Shown here: positions 42,567 through 50,854 of the stretch, in pieces
Layout: the number at the start of each line of letters is the position of its first letter
Position numbering within the stretch: position 1 is the stretch's first letter
Assembly (NCBI GenBank): GCA_905233385.1
Contig: CAJOEH010000006.1
Coordinates: 71,313-135,312, forward strand
Source: an uncultured Oscillospiraceae bacterium
GTDB lineage: Bacteria; Bacillota; Clostridia; Oscillospirales; Oscillospiraceae
Direction of reading: 5' to 3'
Length of the DNA: 64,000 bases
Made by a program: the position numbers and the translations under genes
Notes under the pieces: generated by a model
The model's input: the letters and a program-made list of their open reading frames with translations, nothing else
What the model was told of the DNA's origin: nothing
Databases searched by the model: none

Positions 42567-42924
42567 CTAATTAGAATTGTAGCCGTCCACGGGTTATGAT
42601 ACAACGGATTATAAGCAACATGGCGCGTTTATTGATCCACTTTTACACGGAGATCATTTCAACATGGAGGATACTAATTGGCAGAGCAATAATAGACAAC
42701 ACGAAAGTGCTGTGGTATAATAATATTCTATTAATTAGGTTGCTGAATACGGCATAAAACCACAATTCGAGAAATTTGCAATTCTGCATCAAAACGGCAG
42801 AGATATCTTAGAGTAAATAGCAAAACAATACTTGGAAATAAAAAGCGCTCAATTTGCGATATTGCTGCAAAGCGTTGATAGGCGTGCATGATTAATAGGA
42901 CATTTTAGCGTAAGGAGCAATAGA
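42567..42924. other. AT-rich divergent intergenic region
   Basis: This stretch separates the RM operon (-) from the AbiTii gene (+). It has several AT-rich promoter-like pieces (for example tgtggtataataatattc near 42710) but no gene. Confidence 0.5.
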
Positions 42925-43821
42925 ATGAACAGCTTAGTACTTGATCTTCAAAAAGAAGTCATAAAACCGGACTGCGATATTGTGAATGTGTTACGTAAGG
43001 CGCACTTGATAGCGGTTAAACTTGACCTCAAAGAATTTGACAAGTGGATTACCTGTGAACTCTATGGGTATGGGAAAAATGACACCGTTCCAAACTACCG
43101 TGAAGTTATGGGGGAATTAGAGGCGCTCAATCCATACCGTGGTTGGGATGCAGTATTAATTAGGTCTACGCAAACCCAAAATAGTATTTGCAGACGCAAG
43201 ATTCGTATCTCAATTTCCGAAATCAAGGAACTTTATAAAAAGAGCAATAATACAGTAGTTCTTTCGCTGTCAGGAGATCAGCAGGCAGAATTAAACCGTA
43301 TATCTTCTTTCCCATTAGAAACACAGTACAGGATTGAATTTTCAATTACTGCAGTTGGAAATATAATGGAAATGGTTAAGAACACCATTTTGGAATGGAC
43401 GATAAAGCTCGAAGCGGAAGGAATTCTTGGCGAAGAAATGCAGTTTGACGCAACAGAAATAGAAACTGCAAAGAAAATGCCACAAACAATTATCAACTAT
43501 TATGGCAATACTAACGTGATCAATGCGCCAATGGAGCGTTCTGCTGTTATTGCAGGTAATGATAATTCTGTTGAGTTAACAAATGATAGAGCAAAAGACA
43601 TAATTGCAGAGGTTGAAACTTCGTTGAAAGAGGAAGATATTCCCTCCGAGGATCGAGAGAACGCGATGGAAATGTTAGAAGAAATCAAAGTAAAGGTTTC
43701 TGAAAAGAAAAAAGCTCGCGTGATTAAGGCGGCACTTGTGGGGCTAAAAGATTACTTAATCGGCCTTGGTGCCAGCGCAACCGTCGCTCTGATACAAGCA
43801 AAAATGCAGGGCCTTTTATAG
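42925..43821 (+). CDS. AbiTii-domain protein
   Basis: This 298-residue protein begins with the AbiTii pattern SLVLDLQKEVIKPDCDIVNVLRKAHLIAVKLDLKEFDKWITCELYGYGKNDTVPNYREVMGELEALN. The middle is TIINYYGNTNVINAPMERSAVIAGNDNSVEL, and an amphipathic helical tail with a short hydrophobic end (LKDYLIGLGASATVALIQ) follows. AbiTii domains are linked to abortive infection. The GTAAGGAGCAAT site precedes the ATG. It stands alone between defence genes, so a defence role is likely, but the mode of killing is not visible. Confidence 0.82.
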   Translation: MNSLVLDLQKEVIKPDCDIVNVLRKAHLIAVKLDLKEFDKWITCELYGYGKNDTVPNYREVMGELEALNPYRGWDAVLIRSTQTQNSICRRKIRISISEIKELYKKSNNTVVLSLSGDQQAELNRISSFPLETQYRIEFSITAVGNIMEMVKNTILEWTIKLEAEGILGEEMQFDATEIETAKKMPQTIINYYGNTNVINAPMERSAVIAGNDNSVELTNDRAKDIIAEVETSLKEEDIPSEDRENAMEMLEEIKVKVSEKKKARVIKAALVGLKDYLIGLGASATVALIQAKMQGLL

Positions 43822-44040
43822 GTGCTACTTTCGCACTTTTCGAGAAACGATTCTGAAACAGCCGACTACATATAGCCGCTTAACTGACGACAATGACTTA
43901 TCAAAGAGCCATTAAGACGTCGCTTTATAGCAATAGATAGTTGCCATAAAGCCGATTTATTATGCTAAACGGCTGTAATTACAAGTATCTCTAATTTGGC
44001 AGATGTTACGCTTGCTGAAACTGCAGTATTTATGCAATTG
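43822..44040. other. Intergenic, nothing recognised
   Basis: This is AT-rich spacer DNA with short imperfect hairpins and no ORF of interest. Confidence 0.5.
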
Positions 44041-44046
44041 AAAACC

Positions 44047-44084
44047 AAAAACGCGTTATCGGCATTTGCCGATAACGCGTTTTT
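44047..44084. terminator. Terminator after the fic gene
   Basis: An 18-bp stem, aaaaacgcgttatcggca/tgccgataacgcgttttt with a two-base loop, has a terminal run of five on each side, so it works in both directions. Confidence 0.9.
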
Positions 44085-44156
44085 GATAAGTGTTGATTTC
44101 TTATATCATTAAGTAACATAATAAGAAGCGGGTGCAAAAAGATATTTAATACTCCG

Positions 44157-45302
44157 CTACGTATCCTTCCTGAGAATATCCAGATACTCATCATAGGTAA
44201 AAACGAGCGATTTTCCGGATTTGGCGGAGTATTGCAGGATGCCCTTATCGCGGAGGATCGTAATATAGTTCGCAGTGCCATTTCTGGAAAACCCGAGCGC
44301 AGCGGCTGTTTTGACTGTTTCGATGATCGGGTTTTGCTCAATATAGGTGAACAGATCCAGGATGCGCTGGCGTGAGCGGGTCGGAACATCTGCCAGCTTT
44401 GCTTCGTTCTTCTGGTGCAGCGCATTCAGACGGTCGATGGTTTCCGTTGCATCTTCGGCAGTTTCAGCGATCCCGCGCAGGAAGAATTTTACCCATTGCT
44501 CGTAATTGCCGCTCTTGCGAATCTCGCTCATTCTGTCATAATACTCGATCCGGTTCAACTTAAGATAGCAAGATAGGTACAGCACGGGAGAGGATAAAAC
44601 GTTCGCGCCCATCAGGAACAAGGTGATCAACAGCCTGCCAACACGCCCGTTGCCGTCAAGGAAGGGATGGATCGTTTCAAACTGGTAATGAAGCAGCGCT
44701 GCTTTGATCAGCGGGTCCATCGCGTCGTCGTCATTCATAAATCTTTCAAAGTCCGCCATACACTCGGCCATATCCTGCGGATTGGGCGGAATATAGCGGG
44801 CGTTTTTCAGCGTGCTACCGGGAGGACCGATCCAGTTCTGCGATACACGGAATTCTCCCGGCGTTTTATCACTGCCGCGTACACTGTGCATCAGCACTTC
44901 GTGTGTTTCCCGAATCAGACGGTTGCACAGAGGCAGTTCCTCCAGCCGTCGGATAGCATAATTGATCGCACGGACATAATTCACGACGTCGGAAACATCA
45001 GCGTTTGCGTTCTCGTCGATCTCCGGGTCCAGTACGTCTTCCAGTGTGCATTGCGTTCCTTCGATCTGCGAGGAGACCAGCGCTTCCTTCCGGACGTACA
45101 TGGAGATAAACAGATCCTTATTCGGAATGCGGTCAGATAAGCCGTTGAGCAGCGCCAGTTTCCTGTGCGCATCGACCAGGAGCTGTTGCATCTCGGTATC
45201 GATCTCAATATTCGGCTCCGGTGGCAGCGGCTGTGGATAGAATGAAGTATACTGCAGTTCGCCGCTGAGGTTCTGTACCGTTGTTCCCGCACGATTCTTC
45301 AT
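44157..45302 (-). CDS. Fic-domain protein with wHTH tail
   Basis: This 381-residue protein has the class II inhibitory motif SSQIEGT near the N-terminal third. The Fic core HPFLDGNGRVGR follows and matches the active HPFx(D/E)GNGRxxR. A C-terminal winged helix is present (SRQRILDLFTYIEQNPIIETVKTAAALGFSRNGTANYITILRDKGIL). Fic proteins usually transfer AMP to target proteins. All key residues are intact and the motif suggests self-inhibition. The ATG at 45302 has GGAGGTTTCGCA ahead. Repeats in its promoter suggest autoregulation by the tail. Confidence 0.93.
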   Translation of the reverse strand: MKNRAGTTVQNLSGELQYTSFYPQPLPPEPNIEIDTEMQQLLVDAHRKLALLNGLSDRIPNKDLFISMYVRKEALVSSQIEGTQCTLEDVLDPEIDENANADVSDVVNYVRAINYAIRRLEELPLCNRLIRETHEVLMHSVRGSDKTPGEFRVSQNWIGPPGSTLKNARYIPPNPQDMAECMADFERFMNDDDAMDPLIKAALLHYQFETIHPFLDGNGRVGRLLITLFLMGANVLSSPVLYLSCYLKLNRIEYYDRMSEIRKSGNYEQWVKFFLRGIAETAEDATETIDRLNALHQKNEAKLADVPTRSRQRILDLFTYIEQNPIIETVKTAAALGFSRNGTANYITILRDKGILQYSAKSGKSLVFTYDEYLDILRKDT

Positions 45303-45318
45303 TGCGAAACCTCCAATT

Positions 45319-45427
45319 TGCGTTTTCTGCCGGTAGTATAGCATAGAAAACGCACAAAATCAATAGTTTGTGAGTTTTCCAAAGATAATTGTTTTAGAAA
45401 ACGCAAAAAATCGACAGTTTGTGAGTT
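45319..45427. promoter_or_regulatory. Operator repeats upstream of fic
   Basis: Two 33-bp near-identical direct repeats, tagaaaacgcacaaaatcaatagtttgtgag and tagaaaacgcaaaaaatcgacagtttgtgag, lie at 45344 and 45395. The inverse TGCGTTTTCT occurs at 45319. Three copies of one decamer around the fic promoter suggest binding of a regulator, plausibly the Fic winged helix. Confidence 0.65.
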
Positions 45428-45443
45428 CGTCTAAAGCGGACAG

Positions 45444-45481
45444 AAAAGAGCGTTTCTTTCCGAGGAAAGAAGCGCTCTTTT
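45444..45481 (+). terminator. Terminator-like hairpin
   Basis: The stem aaaagagcg-tttctttc/gaaagaa-gcgctctttt is followed by gggata. It lies between the fic promoter and the cargo genes and may insulate them. Confidence 0.7.
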
Positions 45482-45938
45482 GGGATATAGAGATAGAAAC
45501 TTGTGATAAATCCGGAGAGCTATCATATCGTCAATGTACTGTTTTTTGCCCCAATGTACTGTTCTTTCAGCTCGCCGCTGATGTGCATTGTCCGGTTGTG
45601 CAGCGGGTTGTTTTCGCCGAGCAGGAGATTTCTCATAAACAATTCAAGGTATCATATTATTAGTGATTAGCAATTGAACGTTGCATATGGTTTGCGTCTG
45701 AATACGGCGCAGAAATAAGCAGCACTAATTTTTCTGGAGAAGATGCGGCTCAAAAATTAGCGTTGCTAATTTTTCGGCAGATGCGGCAGATAGTTTACTT
45801 GAATTCTGATGAATCAGAAATATAACATCACCTTGACAAAAGGGGATAAAAAAGGGGGATAATACGGCGTAAAAAGGCTGGAAAAACGATGCCGGGGTAA
45901 TACTGCCGCTGCCTGCAATCAATGATTACGCGTTTCGG
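45482..45938. other. Intergenic region before the cassette-like genes
   Basis: No gene is convincing. The stretch includes an imperfect repeat of cactaatttttc(t/g)g (near 45723 and 45767) with nearby gatgcggc. A promoter follows at 45939. Confidence 0.45.
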
Positions 45939-45967
45939 TTGCGTTTCGGCGGCTTCGGCGGTATAAT
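45939..45967 (+). promoter_or_regulatory. Promoter of the lipoprotein gene
   Basis: TTGCGT and TATAAT are separated by 17 bp. The block TATAATCAGTACAGA plus CTTCGCAGAGGAAAA downstream recurs at 60143 outside the element. Confidence 0.7.
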
Positions 45968-46033
45968 CAGTACAGAACGAACGCTTCGCAGAGGAAAAGC
46001 ATCCCGGCAGATCGGGATTTGTGGTGGCAAAAA

Positions 46034-46954
46034 ATGCAGAAACGAATACGCATAATCACAGGATTTCTTGCTGGTGTAATAGTTATTTCGCTGGCCGCTT
46101 GTTCTGCAAGCAAAGAGGAATCAGTGTTCGACGAGATCAAAGAGAGTCAAGCTGCAAAGATGGAATCATATGAAGCGACGCTGTCTGATCTCCCGGTGTA
46201 CAGTTACACCTGGAGGATGGCAGAAGCCCTCGATGATTCATCTTATGATGAATACATGCATGATGACGGTCAGCGGTTTCATAGTCTTATGTCATTTTCT
46301 GAAAAGTTGCGGTCCTCGGAAGAACTTACATTTACACCTTATACAAGCAATCTAGTGGAGCTGCTCAATCTCACGATTCCGGATCAATGCATGGTAAACT
46401 ACGGAACAGAGTTCGCCGGAGAGTCTGTTTATGAAATAGAGGGCGAACCTGCGGTAGCGGCAGAGGCTGTACAGGTGACAGAAAACTTCTTTGATCTGTT
46501 TCCTTTGCAGGTTGCAGAAGGTCGTGGATTCACCGACGATGATTATGACTACCTGGGTAAAGGGAGGATTCCTGTAATTCTCGGAACGACATACAAAGAA
46601 ACATTTTCAATTGGTGATACGTTTGAAGGATATTACATTTTTGAACGTTTCACCTTTGAAGTAATAGGTTTTGCGGAAGGCGGAAGAGCTTTTTACAGCA
46701 GCGGCGACCGTATGCCTGTATCATACGATCGTTATATCATTATGCCTTTTGCTTCCATTTCCGAAGATTCTGAAATCAGCCGGATCATACTACTGCAGCA
46801 AATCTGTGGATTGATTACAGATGGGGACGGAAGACAGGAAGCGCTGAATCAAGTTAATGAATTGCTCGCAGAAACCGGTCTGAAGGATTGGATTGGTCAA
46901 ATCTATATTACGGACGACAGCTTAAGGACGATTATTCAATATTACTTGAACTAA
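46034..46954 (+). CDS. Lipoprotein with MacB-like periplasmic core domain
   Basis: This 306-residue protein has a lipoprotein signal (MQKRIRIITGFLAGVIVISLAAC). An extracellular domain resembles the MacB/FtsX-type PCD of ABC permeases (AVQVTENFFDLFPLQVAEGRGFTDDDYDYLGKGRIPVILGTTYKETFSIGDTF...FEVIGFAEGG). It lacks the permease membrane helices that normally follow, so it is either a stand-alone lipoprotein or a remnant of a permease. The ribosome binding site is weak and overlaps a GATCGGGATTTGTGGTGG leader. Confidence 0.7.
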   Translation: MQKRIRIITGFLAGVIVISLAACSASKEESVFDEIKESQAAKMESYEATLSDLPVYSYTWRMAEALDDSSYDEYMHDDGQRFHSLMSFSEKLRSSEELTFTPYTSNLVELLNLTIPDQCMVNYGTEFAGESVYEIEGEPAVAAEAVQVTENFFDLFPLQVAEGRGFTDDDYDYLGKGRIPVILGTTYKETFSIGDTFEGYYIFERFTFEVIGFAEGGRAFYSSGDRMPVSYDRYIIMPFASISEDSEISRIILLQQICGLITDGDGRQEALNQVNELLAETGLKDWIGQIYITDDSLRTIIQYYLN

Positions 46955-46992
46955 CCTTCTCAAACAATCTCGGATGTTTAACAAATTCCGGT

Positions 46993-47046
46993 TTACAGAG
47001 GCAGGCAAATCATAAACGATCCCGGCAAATCGGGATTGCGGAGGTA
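46993..47046 (+). repeat. Repeated leader ahead of the acetyltransferase gene
   Basis: The sequence ggtttacagaggcaggcaaatcataaacgatcccggcaaatcgggattgcggagg shares its hairpin ATCCCGGCA(A/G)ATCGGGATT with 46003-46021. It shares GGTTTACAGAGGCAG with 48219 and a variant with 61849. The repeat places the same leader before successive genes. Confidence 0.65.
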
Positions 47047-47052
47047 AAGAAA

Positions 47053-47691
47053 ATGAAAGACGGAAAGACGCCTGATCCGAATATAATACATCCGATTGCA
47101 GGATACGATAAAGAAATATATGTGAAACCGACGATAAAGAATCCGAATATCGTTGTCGGCGACTTTACCTATATCGCCGATTCGGATTTTGAAAGCCACG
47201 TGACGCACTTCTACGAATGGAACGGCGACAAGCTGATCATCGGCAAGTTCTGCCAGATCGCAGCGGGTGTGGAGTTTGTGATGAACGGCGCCAATCATCA
47301 GATGAACGCGGTTTCGACTTTCCCGTTTTATACGCTTGCGGGTTGGGATATGGCGCCGCCTGCCCCGTCGGATATGCCGCTGAAGGGCGACACGGTGATC
47401 GGCAATGACGTATGGATCGGACAAAACGCCGTTATCCTTCCGGGCGTTCACATAGGCGACGGCGCGATCATCGGCGCAAACAGCGTGGTCGGAAGCGACG
47501 TTGAGCCGTACTCGATCGTGGTCGGCAATCCCGCAAAGTTCTTGCGAAAACGTTTTGGCGACGAATTGATCGAGTTGCTGCTCAGATTCAGATGGTGGGA
47601 TAAAAGCGTTGAAGAAATTAACGATTTGATCCCGATACTGACAAACAGCAATTTGGAGAAGGTTGAACAGGAACTGAGGACGAGAATATGA
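47053..47691 (+). CDS. Vat-family (xenobiotic) acetyltransferase
   Basis: This 212-residue left-handed beta-helix acetyltransferase has the Vat pattern HPIAGYDKEIYVKPTIKNPNIVVGDFTYIADSD...HFYEWNGDKLIIGKFCQIAAGVEFVMNGANHQM. The hexapeptide run DVWIGQNAVILPGVHIGDGAIIGANSVVGSDV follows, and the catalytic His of NGANH is intact. Vat enzymes acetylate streptogramin A, but many relatives have other substrates. The start follows GCGGAGGTAAAGAAA. Its stop overlaps the next gene by 4 bp. Resistance is possible but unproven. Confidence 0.85.
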   Translation: MKDGKTPDPNIIHPIAGYDKEIYVKPTIKNPNIVVGDFTYIADSDFESHVTHFYEWNGDKLIIGKFCQIAAGVEFVMNGANHQMNAVSTFPFYTLAGWDMAPPAPSDMPLKGDTVIGNDVWIGQNAVILPGVHIGDGAIIGANSVVGSDVEPYSIVVGNPAKFLRKRFGDELIELLLRFRWWDKSVEEINDLIPILTNSNLEKVEQELRTRI

Positions 47692-48209
47692 TAATTCTAA
47701 TTGCCGGTGCATCCCATACCGGGAAAACGCTTCTGGCACAGAAGATGCTTGAAAAGTATAACTATCCGTATCTGTCAATAGATCATCTGAAAATGGGTCT
47801 GATCCGCAGCGGCATTACCGGTCTGACACCGGAGGATGACGATGCTCTGACAGAGTACCTGTGGCCTATCGTCCGTGAGATCGTAAAGACGGCGATTGAG
47901 AATCGGCAAAATCTTATCGTTGAAGGCTGCTATATTCCGTTTTGCTGGAGGCGGGATTTTGACGAGCGCTATTTACCGTCGATCCGATTCATCTGCCTCG
48001 CCATGACCGGGAACTATATTGAGAATCATTTTGTTGAGATCATCGGCCATGAATCGGAAATAGAAGTCAGATTTGCAGATACGAATTGCACAAAGGAAGT
48101 GCTGAAAGCAGAAAACAGGCGTACGGTTGACGGATTTGAAAGTGCCGGAGAGCAGGTTTTGCTGATCGATTCCAACTATGAACAGGCAATAGAAAGAATA
48201 CTGGACTGA
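47688..48209 (+). CDS. Small P-loop nucleoside/sugar kinase-like ATPase
   Basis: This 173-residue protein starts MIILIAGASHTGKTLLAQKML, a Walker A motif. SIDHLKMGLIRSG and a LIVEGCYIPFCWRRDF segment follow, as in small kinases of the adenylate-kinase-like group. ATG overlaps the stop of the acetyltransferase gene (ATGA), so it is cotranscribed and translationally coupled. The substrate is unknown. It could phosphorylate a small molecule in the same pathway as the acetyltransferase. Confidence 0.75.
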   Translation: MIILIAGASHTGKTLLAQKMLEKYNYPYLSIDHLKMGLIRSGITGLTPEDDDALTEYLWPIVREIVKTAIENRQNLIVEGCYIPFCWRRDFDERYLPSIRFICLAMTGNYIENHFVEIIGHESEIEVRFADTNCTKEVLKAENRRTVDGFESAGEQVLLIDSNYEQAIERILD

Positions 48210-48368
48210 AAAAATCGGTTTACAGAGGCAGTAAATGACAAGCGATGCGGTAAATGTATGCATGCAAAGAAACATACTTCGCCGAACGGCTAATAAACAC
48301 ACTTTGGTTAAAAATCACGCCGTACGGCGAAGTCAGGTGAAAAAGAACAGATTTGCTTCAAAAAAGCT

Positions 48369-48449
48369 GTGCCCGCCGATGATGAATCGGCGGGCACGGT
48401 TTATGTATCGGTGACTAATCCATCAATCGGTGTTCGTGGTTGCCTTTCA
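48369..48449. repeat. Direct repeat, left copy (81 bp) with hairpin and DUF6061 3' remnant
   Basis: This stretch matches 50563-50643 with only about two changes. It includes the stem gtgcccgccga/tcggcgggcac and, on the minus strand, the last eleven codons of a DUF6061 gene (MKGNHEHRLMD). The two copies flank the adenylate-forming ligase. Confidence 0.88.
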
Positions 48450-48581
48450 TAGCGTTCTGCACCGCAGCACTCACCGCATCAGGCGACAATTATTTTGACC
48501 ATCTCTACGGTTTTTTCTGGCGTGGTTAGCCGCAGTTTATTCTTGTTATTGCTTTTTCCCACAGTATTTGATAGAATAATA

Positions 48582-48688
48582 GCGCCAAACAAACCCAAGT
48601 GCATATCGTTACAAGCTTGCGCTTTTCTCAGGTAAAAACGCAGGCTCTAATCCGCATGCTTGTAATGGTATGATGGGTTTGTTTGGCG
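48582..48688. repeat. Long imperfect inverted repeat, about 107 bp
   Basis: The arms cgccaaacaaaccca (48582) and tgggtttgtttggcg (48674) are exact inverses. The pairing continues imperfectly inward (atatcgttacaagc/gcttgtaatggtat), leaving a loop of about 30 bases. This is either a miniature inverted-repeat element or a structured leader RNA. Confidence 0.75.
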
Positions 48689-48711
48689 ACAGTGGAGCTG
48701 TGCGTTTTTCG

Positions 48712-48738
48712 GTGCGCAGCTTTGGCTGCGCACTTTTT
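48712..48738 (+). terminator. Hairpin with T-run directly before the ligase start
   Basis: gtgcgcagc-tttg-gctgcgcac is followed by TTTTTGTTTGTG and the GGGAGG site of the next gene. It looks like an intrinsic terminator placed inside the leader, so it may attenuate the ligase gene. Confidence 0.65.
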
Positions 48739-48757
48739 GTTTGTGGGAGGAAGAGAA

Positions 48758-50488
48758 ATGAGTGACAACAACCCCATGACTGGCTATCCGTCTGTCGACA
48801 AACCATGGCTAAAGTACTACAGTGAAGAAGCGATTAATGCTCCGTTGCCAGAATGCACGGTCTATGAGTATCTCTATGAAAATAACAAAGCATATCCGGA
48901 TGATATAGCTATTATCTATCTTGGAAAGAAAATCAACTATCGTGAACTATTTTGGAAGATTGACCAATGCGCAAGCGCGCTGATTGCATTGGGCGTTCGT
49001 GAAAAAGACATTGTAACAATCGCCCTGCCCAGCATTCCAGAAGCACTGTATCTGGTCTATGCGCTCAACATGATTGGCGCAGTCTCTAATATGGTCCATC
49101 CGCTTGCTGGAGAACAGGAACTGCTCAACTATCTGAACGAAGTAGAGAGCAAGGTTGCGTTTCTGTTTGACGGCACATATCAGATTATTAAGGACGCCAT
49201 TCGGGAAACCGCCGTTGAGAGGGCAGTTGTCATTACAGCAGGAGAATCGTTGCCGCTCGGCTTAAAACAGCTATACTTTCTAAAGAATAAGCGGATTCGT
49301 TTCAACACTACTGTGTTTCAAGATTGGAAAACATTTCTTCGGAACGGCAACGCCACAGAAGCGCCCCAGGTGTCAAAGGATGCGCATACTCTGGCGTTGA
49401 TTTCCCATACCGGTGGCACCACCGGAGAACCCAAGGGCGTAATGTGCTCGGATTATAACATCAATTCGTTGATTTATCAGTCTTATTGCTGCTTTAAGCA
49501 TGAAGAACGTCAGCATGTAGCAGTTGTAGTTCTTCCACCGTTTGTGAATTACAGTTTAATTCAGTCAATGCTGGAAATGCTTTACCTCGGGTACAAAGTA
49601 GTTCTTCTGCCAAAATATGAACCAAATAAAATATGGGATTACTTTGGGAAGTATCAGCCTAATGTTGTTCTGTCAATACCTGCTTATTGGAAGATGCTGA
49701 TAAATGACAAGCCAAAAAAAAGAGTGGATCTGTCTTGTTTTGAGCAAATCTATTATGGCGGAGAAGCAATGAGCGAGGAGGCAGAGAAGGCCGTCAATGA
49801 AATACTAAGAAATAGTGGGTCGAACTTGGATTTGCTAAAGGGATTAGGAAGTACAGAATTGATGGCGGTAGCTTCGCAAACATATCCGTGGTGTAATGAC
49901 ATAGGAAGTGTTGGCATTCCTCTTGTAAGAATGAATTGCAAAATCGTTGAAATAGGAACATCTGAGGAAGTAACATATTTTGAACAAGGAGAAATCTGCT
50001 TTTCGGGCCCAACGGTTATGATGGGTTATTACCAAAACCAGGAGGCAACCGACCAGATTATTCGCATACATAAAGACGGACTAAGATGGCTACATACCGG
50101 TGATCTCGGATATATGACTAATGACGGCGTTTTGTTTGTTACCGGGCGGATCAAGCGAATCATCATGACGAAGGGAAAGGATCAACAGGTAACAAAACTA
50201 TTTCCAGATAGGATTGAGAAGGTGCTTAATGCACACCCGGCAGTTCGAGTGTGCTGCGTGATTGGTGTTCCCGATGAGCATCGGATTCATTTGGCAAAAG
50301 CTATTGTTGAATTAAATGACGGCTTTGCCCCCTCGGACAAACTGGTGGCGGAGATTCGCACGTTCTGCCAGGGAAAACTTCCTGAGTATCAAATCCCTGA
50401 TGAGATTTCCTTTATGGCTGTACTCCCAAGAACAGACCGCGGAAAAATTGATTACCGTGCGTTAGAAAAAGACGATTCGGCAAAATAG
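48758..50488 (+). CDS. Adenylate-forming acyl-CoA ligase-like enzyme
   Basis: This 576-residue class I adenylate-forming enzyme would activate a carboxylic acid as an acyl-AMP. Motifs: LALISHTGGTTGEPKGVMCS (A3, P-loop-like), QIYYGGEAMS, LLKGLGSTELMAV, RWLHTGDLGYM (A7), TGRIKRIIMTKGKDQQVTKLFPDRIE (A8) and DRGKIDYRAL with the catalytic Lys (A10). The true start is the ATG at 48758 after GGGAGGAAGAGAA. No carrier protein or CoA-linked partner is adjacent. It stands alone between 81-bp repeats, so it is a recent insertion. The substrate is unknown. Confidence 0.9.
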   Translation: MSDNNPMTGYPSVDKPWLKYYSEEAINAPLPECTVYEYLYENNKAYPDDIAIIYLGKKINYRELFWKIDQCASALIALGVREKDIVTIALPSIPEALYLVYALNMIGAVSNMVHPLAGEQELLNYLNEVESKVAFLFDGTYQIIKDAIRETAVERAVVITAGESLPLGLKQLYFLKNKRIRFNTTVFQDWKTFLRNGNATEAPQVSKDAHTLALISHTGGTTGEPKGVMCSDYNINSLIYQSYCCFKHEERQHVAVVVLPPFVNYSLIQSMLEMLYLGYKVVLLPKYEPNKIWDYFGKYQPNVVLSIPAYWKMLINDKPKKRVDLSCFEQIYYGGEAMSEEAEKAVNEILRNSGSNLDLLKGLGSTELMAVASQTYPWCNDIGSVGIPLVRMNCKIVEIGTSEEVTYFEQGEICFSGPTVMMGYYQNQEATDQIIRIHKDGLRWLHTGDLGYMTNDGVLFVTGRIKRIIMTKGKDQQVTKLFPDRIEKVLNAHPAVRVCCVIGVPDEHRIHLAKAIVELNDGFAPSDKLVAEIRTFCQGKLPEYQIPDEISFMAVLPRTDRGKIDYRALEKDDSAK

Positions 50489-50562
50489 AACTCCATCTCT
50501 GCTGAGGAAATGTAGAGCGAATTCTCAGCGAATACTCGTTGAAAGCGAGTGAATAAGCGAAA

Positions 50563-50643
50563 GTGCCCGCCGATGATGAGTCGGCGGGCACGGTTTATGT
50601 ATCGGTGACTAATCCATCAATCGGTGTTCGTGATTGCCTTTCA
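50563..50643. repeat. Direct repeat, right copy (81 bp)
   Basis: This is the right partner of 48369-48449. It covers a terminator-like stem and the 3' end of the intact DUF6061 gene. The hairpin would end both the ligase (+) and the DUF6061 (-) transcripts. Confidence 0.88.
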
Positions 50644-50854
50644 GGTAGTCGGGGACGCTGCCGTTGAGAACGTGGTAGGCGTACTCCAACGGATTGTTGT
50701 AGATCAGCCAGTCCAGCTCGGACCGGTTGGCGATGCTGATGTCATAGAGTTCCTCGACGGCTTCGCAGTCGATCGCGAGCATAATGCCGTCGGAAAACGC
50801 GGTTTCCACGCAGTTTGTGTCCATATTGTACGCGCAGGAAATGATGCGCTTCAT
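50609..50854 (-). CDS. DUF6061-like small protein
   Basis: This 81-residue protein reads MKRIISCAYNMDTNCVETAFSDGIMLAIDCEAVEELYDISIANRSELDWLIYNNPLEYAYHVLNG. That matches my memory of DUF6061 proteins carried by Clostridia mobile elements. No catalytic motif is seen. The ATG follows GAAAGGAGCAAAAACC. A fragment of a second copy of this gene lies at 48410-48449. Its place at the right end of the element makes it a possible directionality or maintenance factor, without direct evidence. Confidence 0.78.
   Translation of the reverse strand: MKRIISCAYNMDTNCVETAFSDGIMLAIDCEAVEELYDISIANRSELDWLIYNNPLEYAYHVLNGSVPDYLKGNHEHRLMD

Larger units (their letters stand above)
48450..48757. other. Leader of the ligase gene with long inverted repeat
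   Basis: No gene is present. Two structures lie within: a long inverted repeat (48582-48688) and a hairpin with a T-run just before the ligase start. Confidence 0.6.

Noticed and set aside
45370-45663. 97-residue ORF downstream of the fic promoter
   Set aside because: It runs through operator repeats and a terminator hairpin; there is no good start site.
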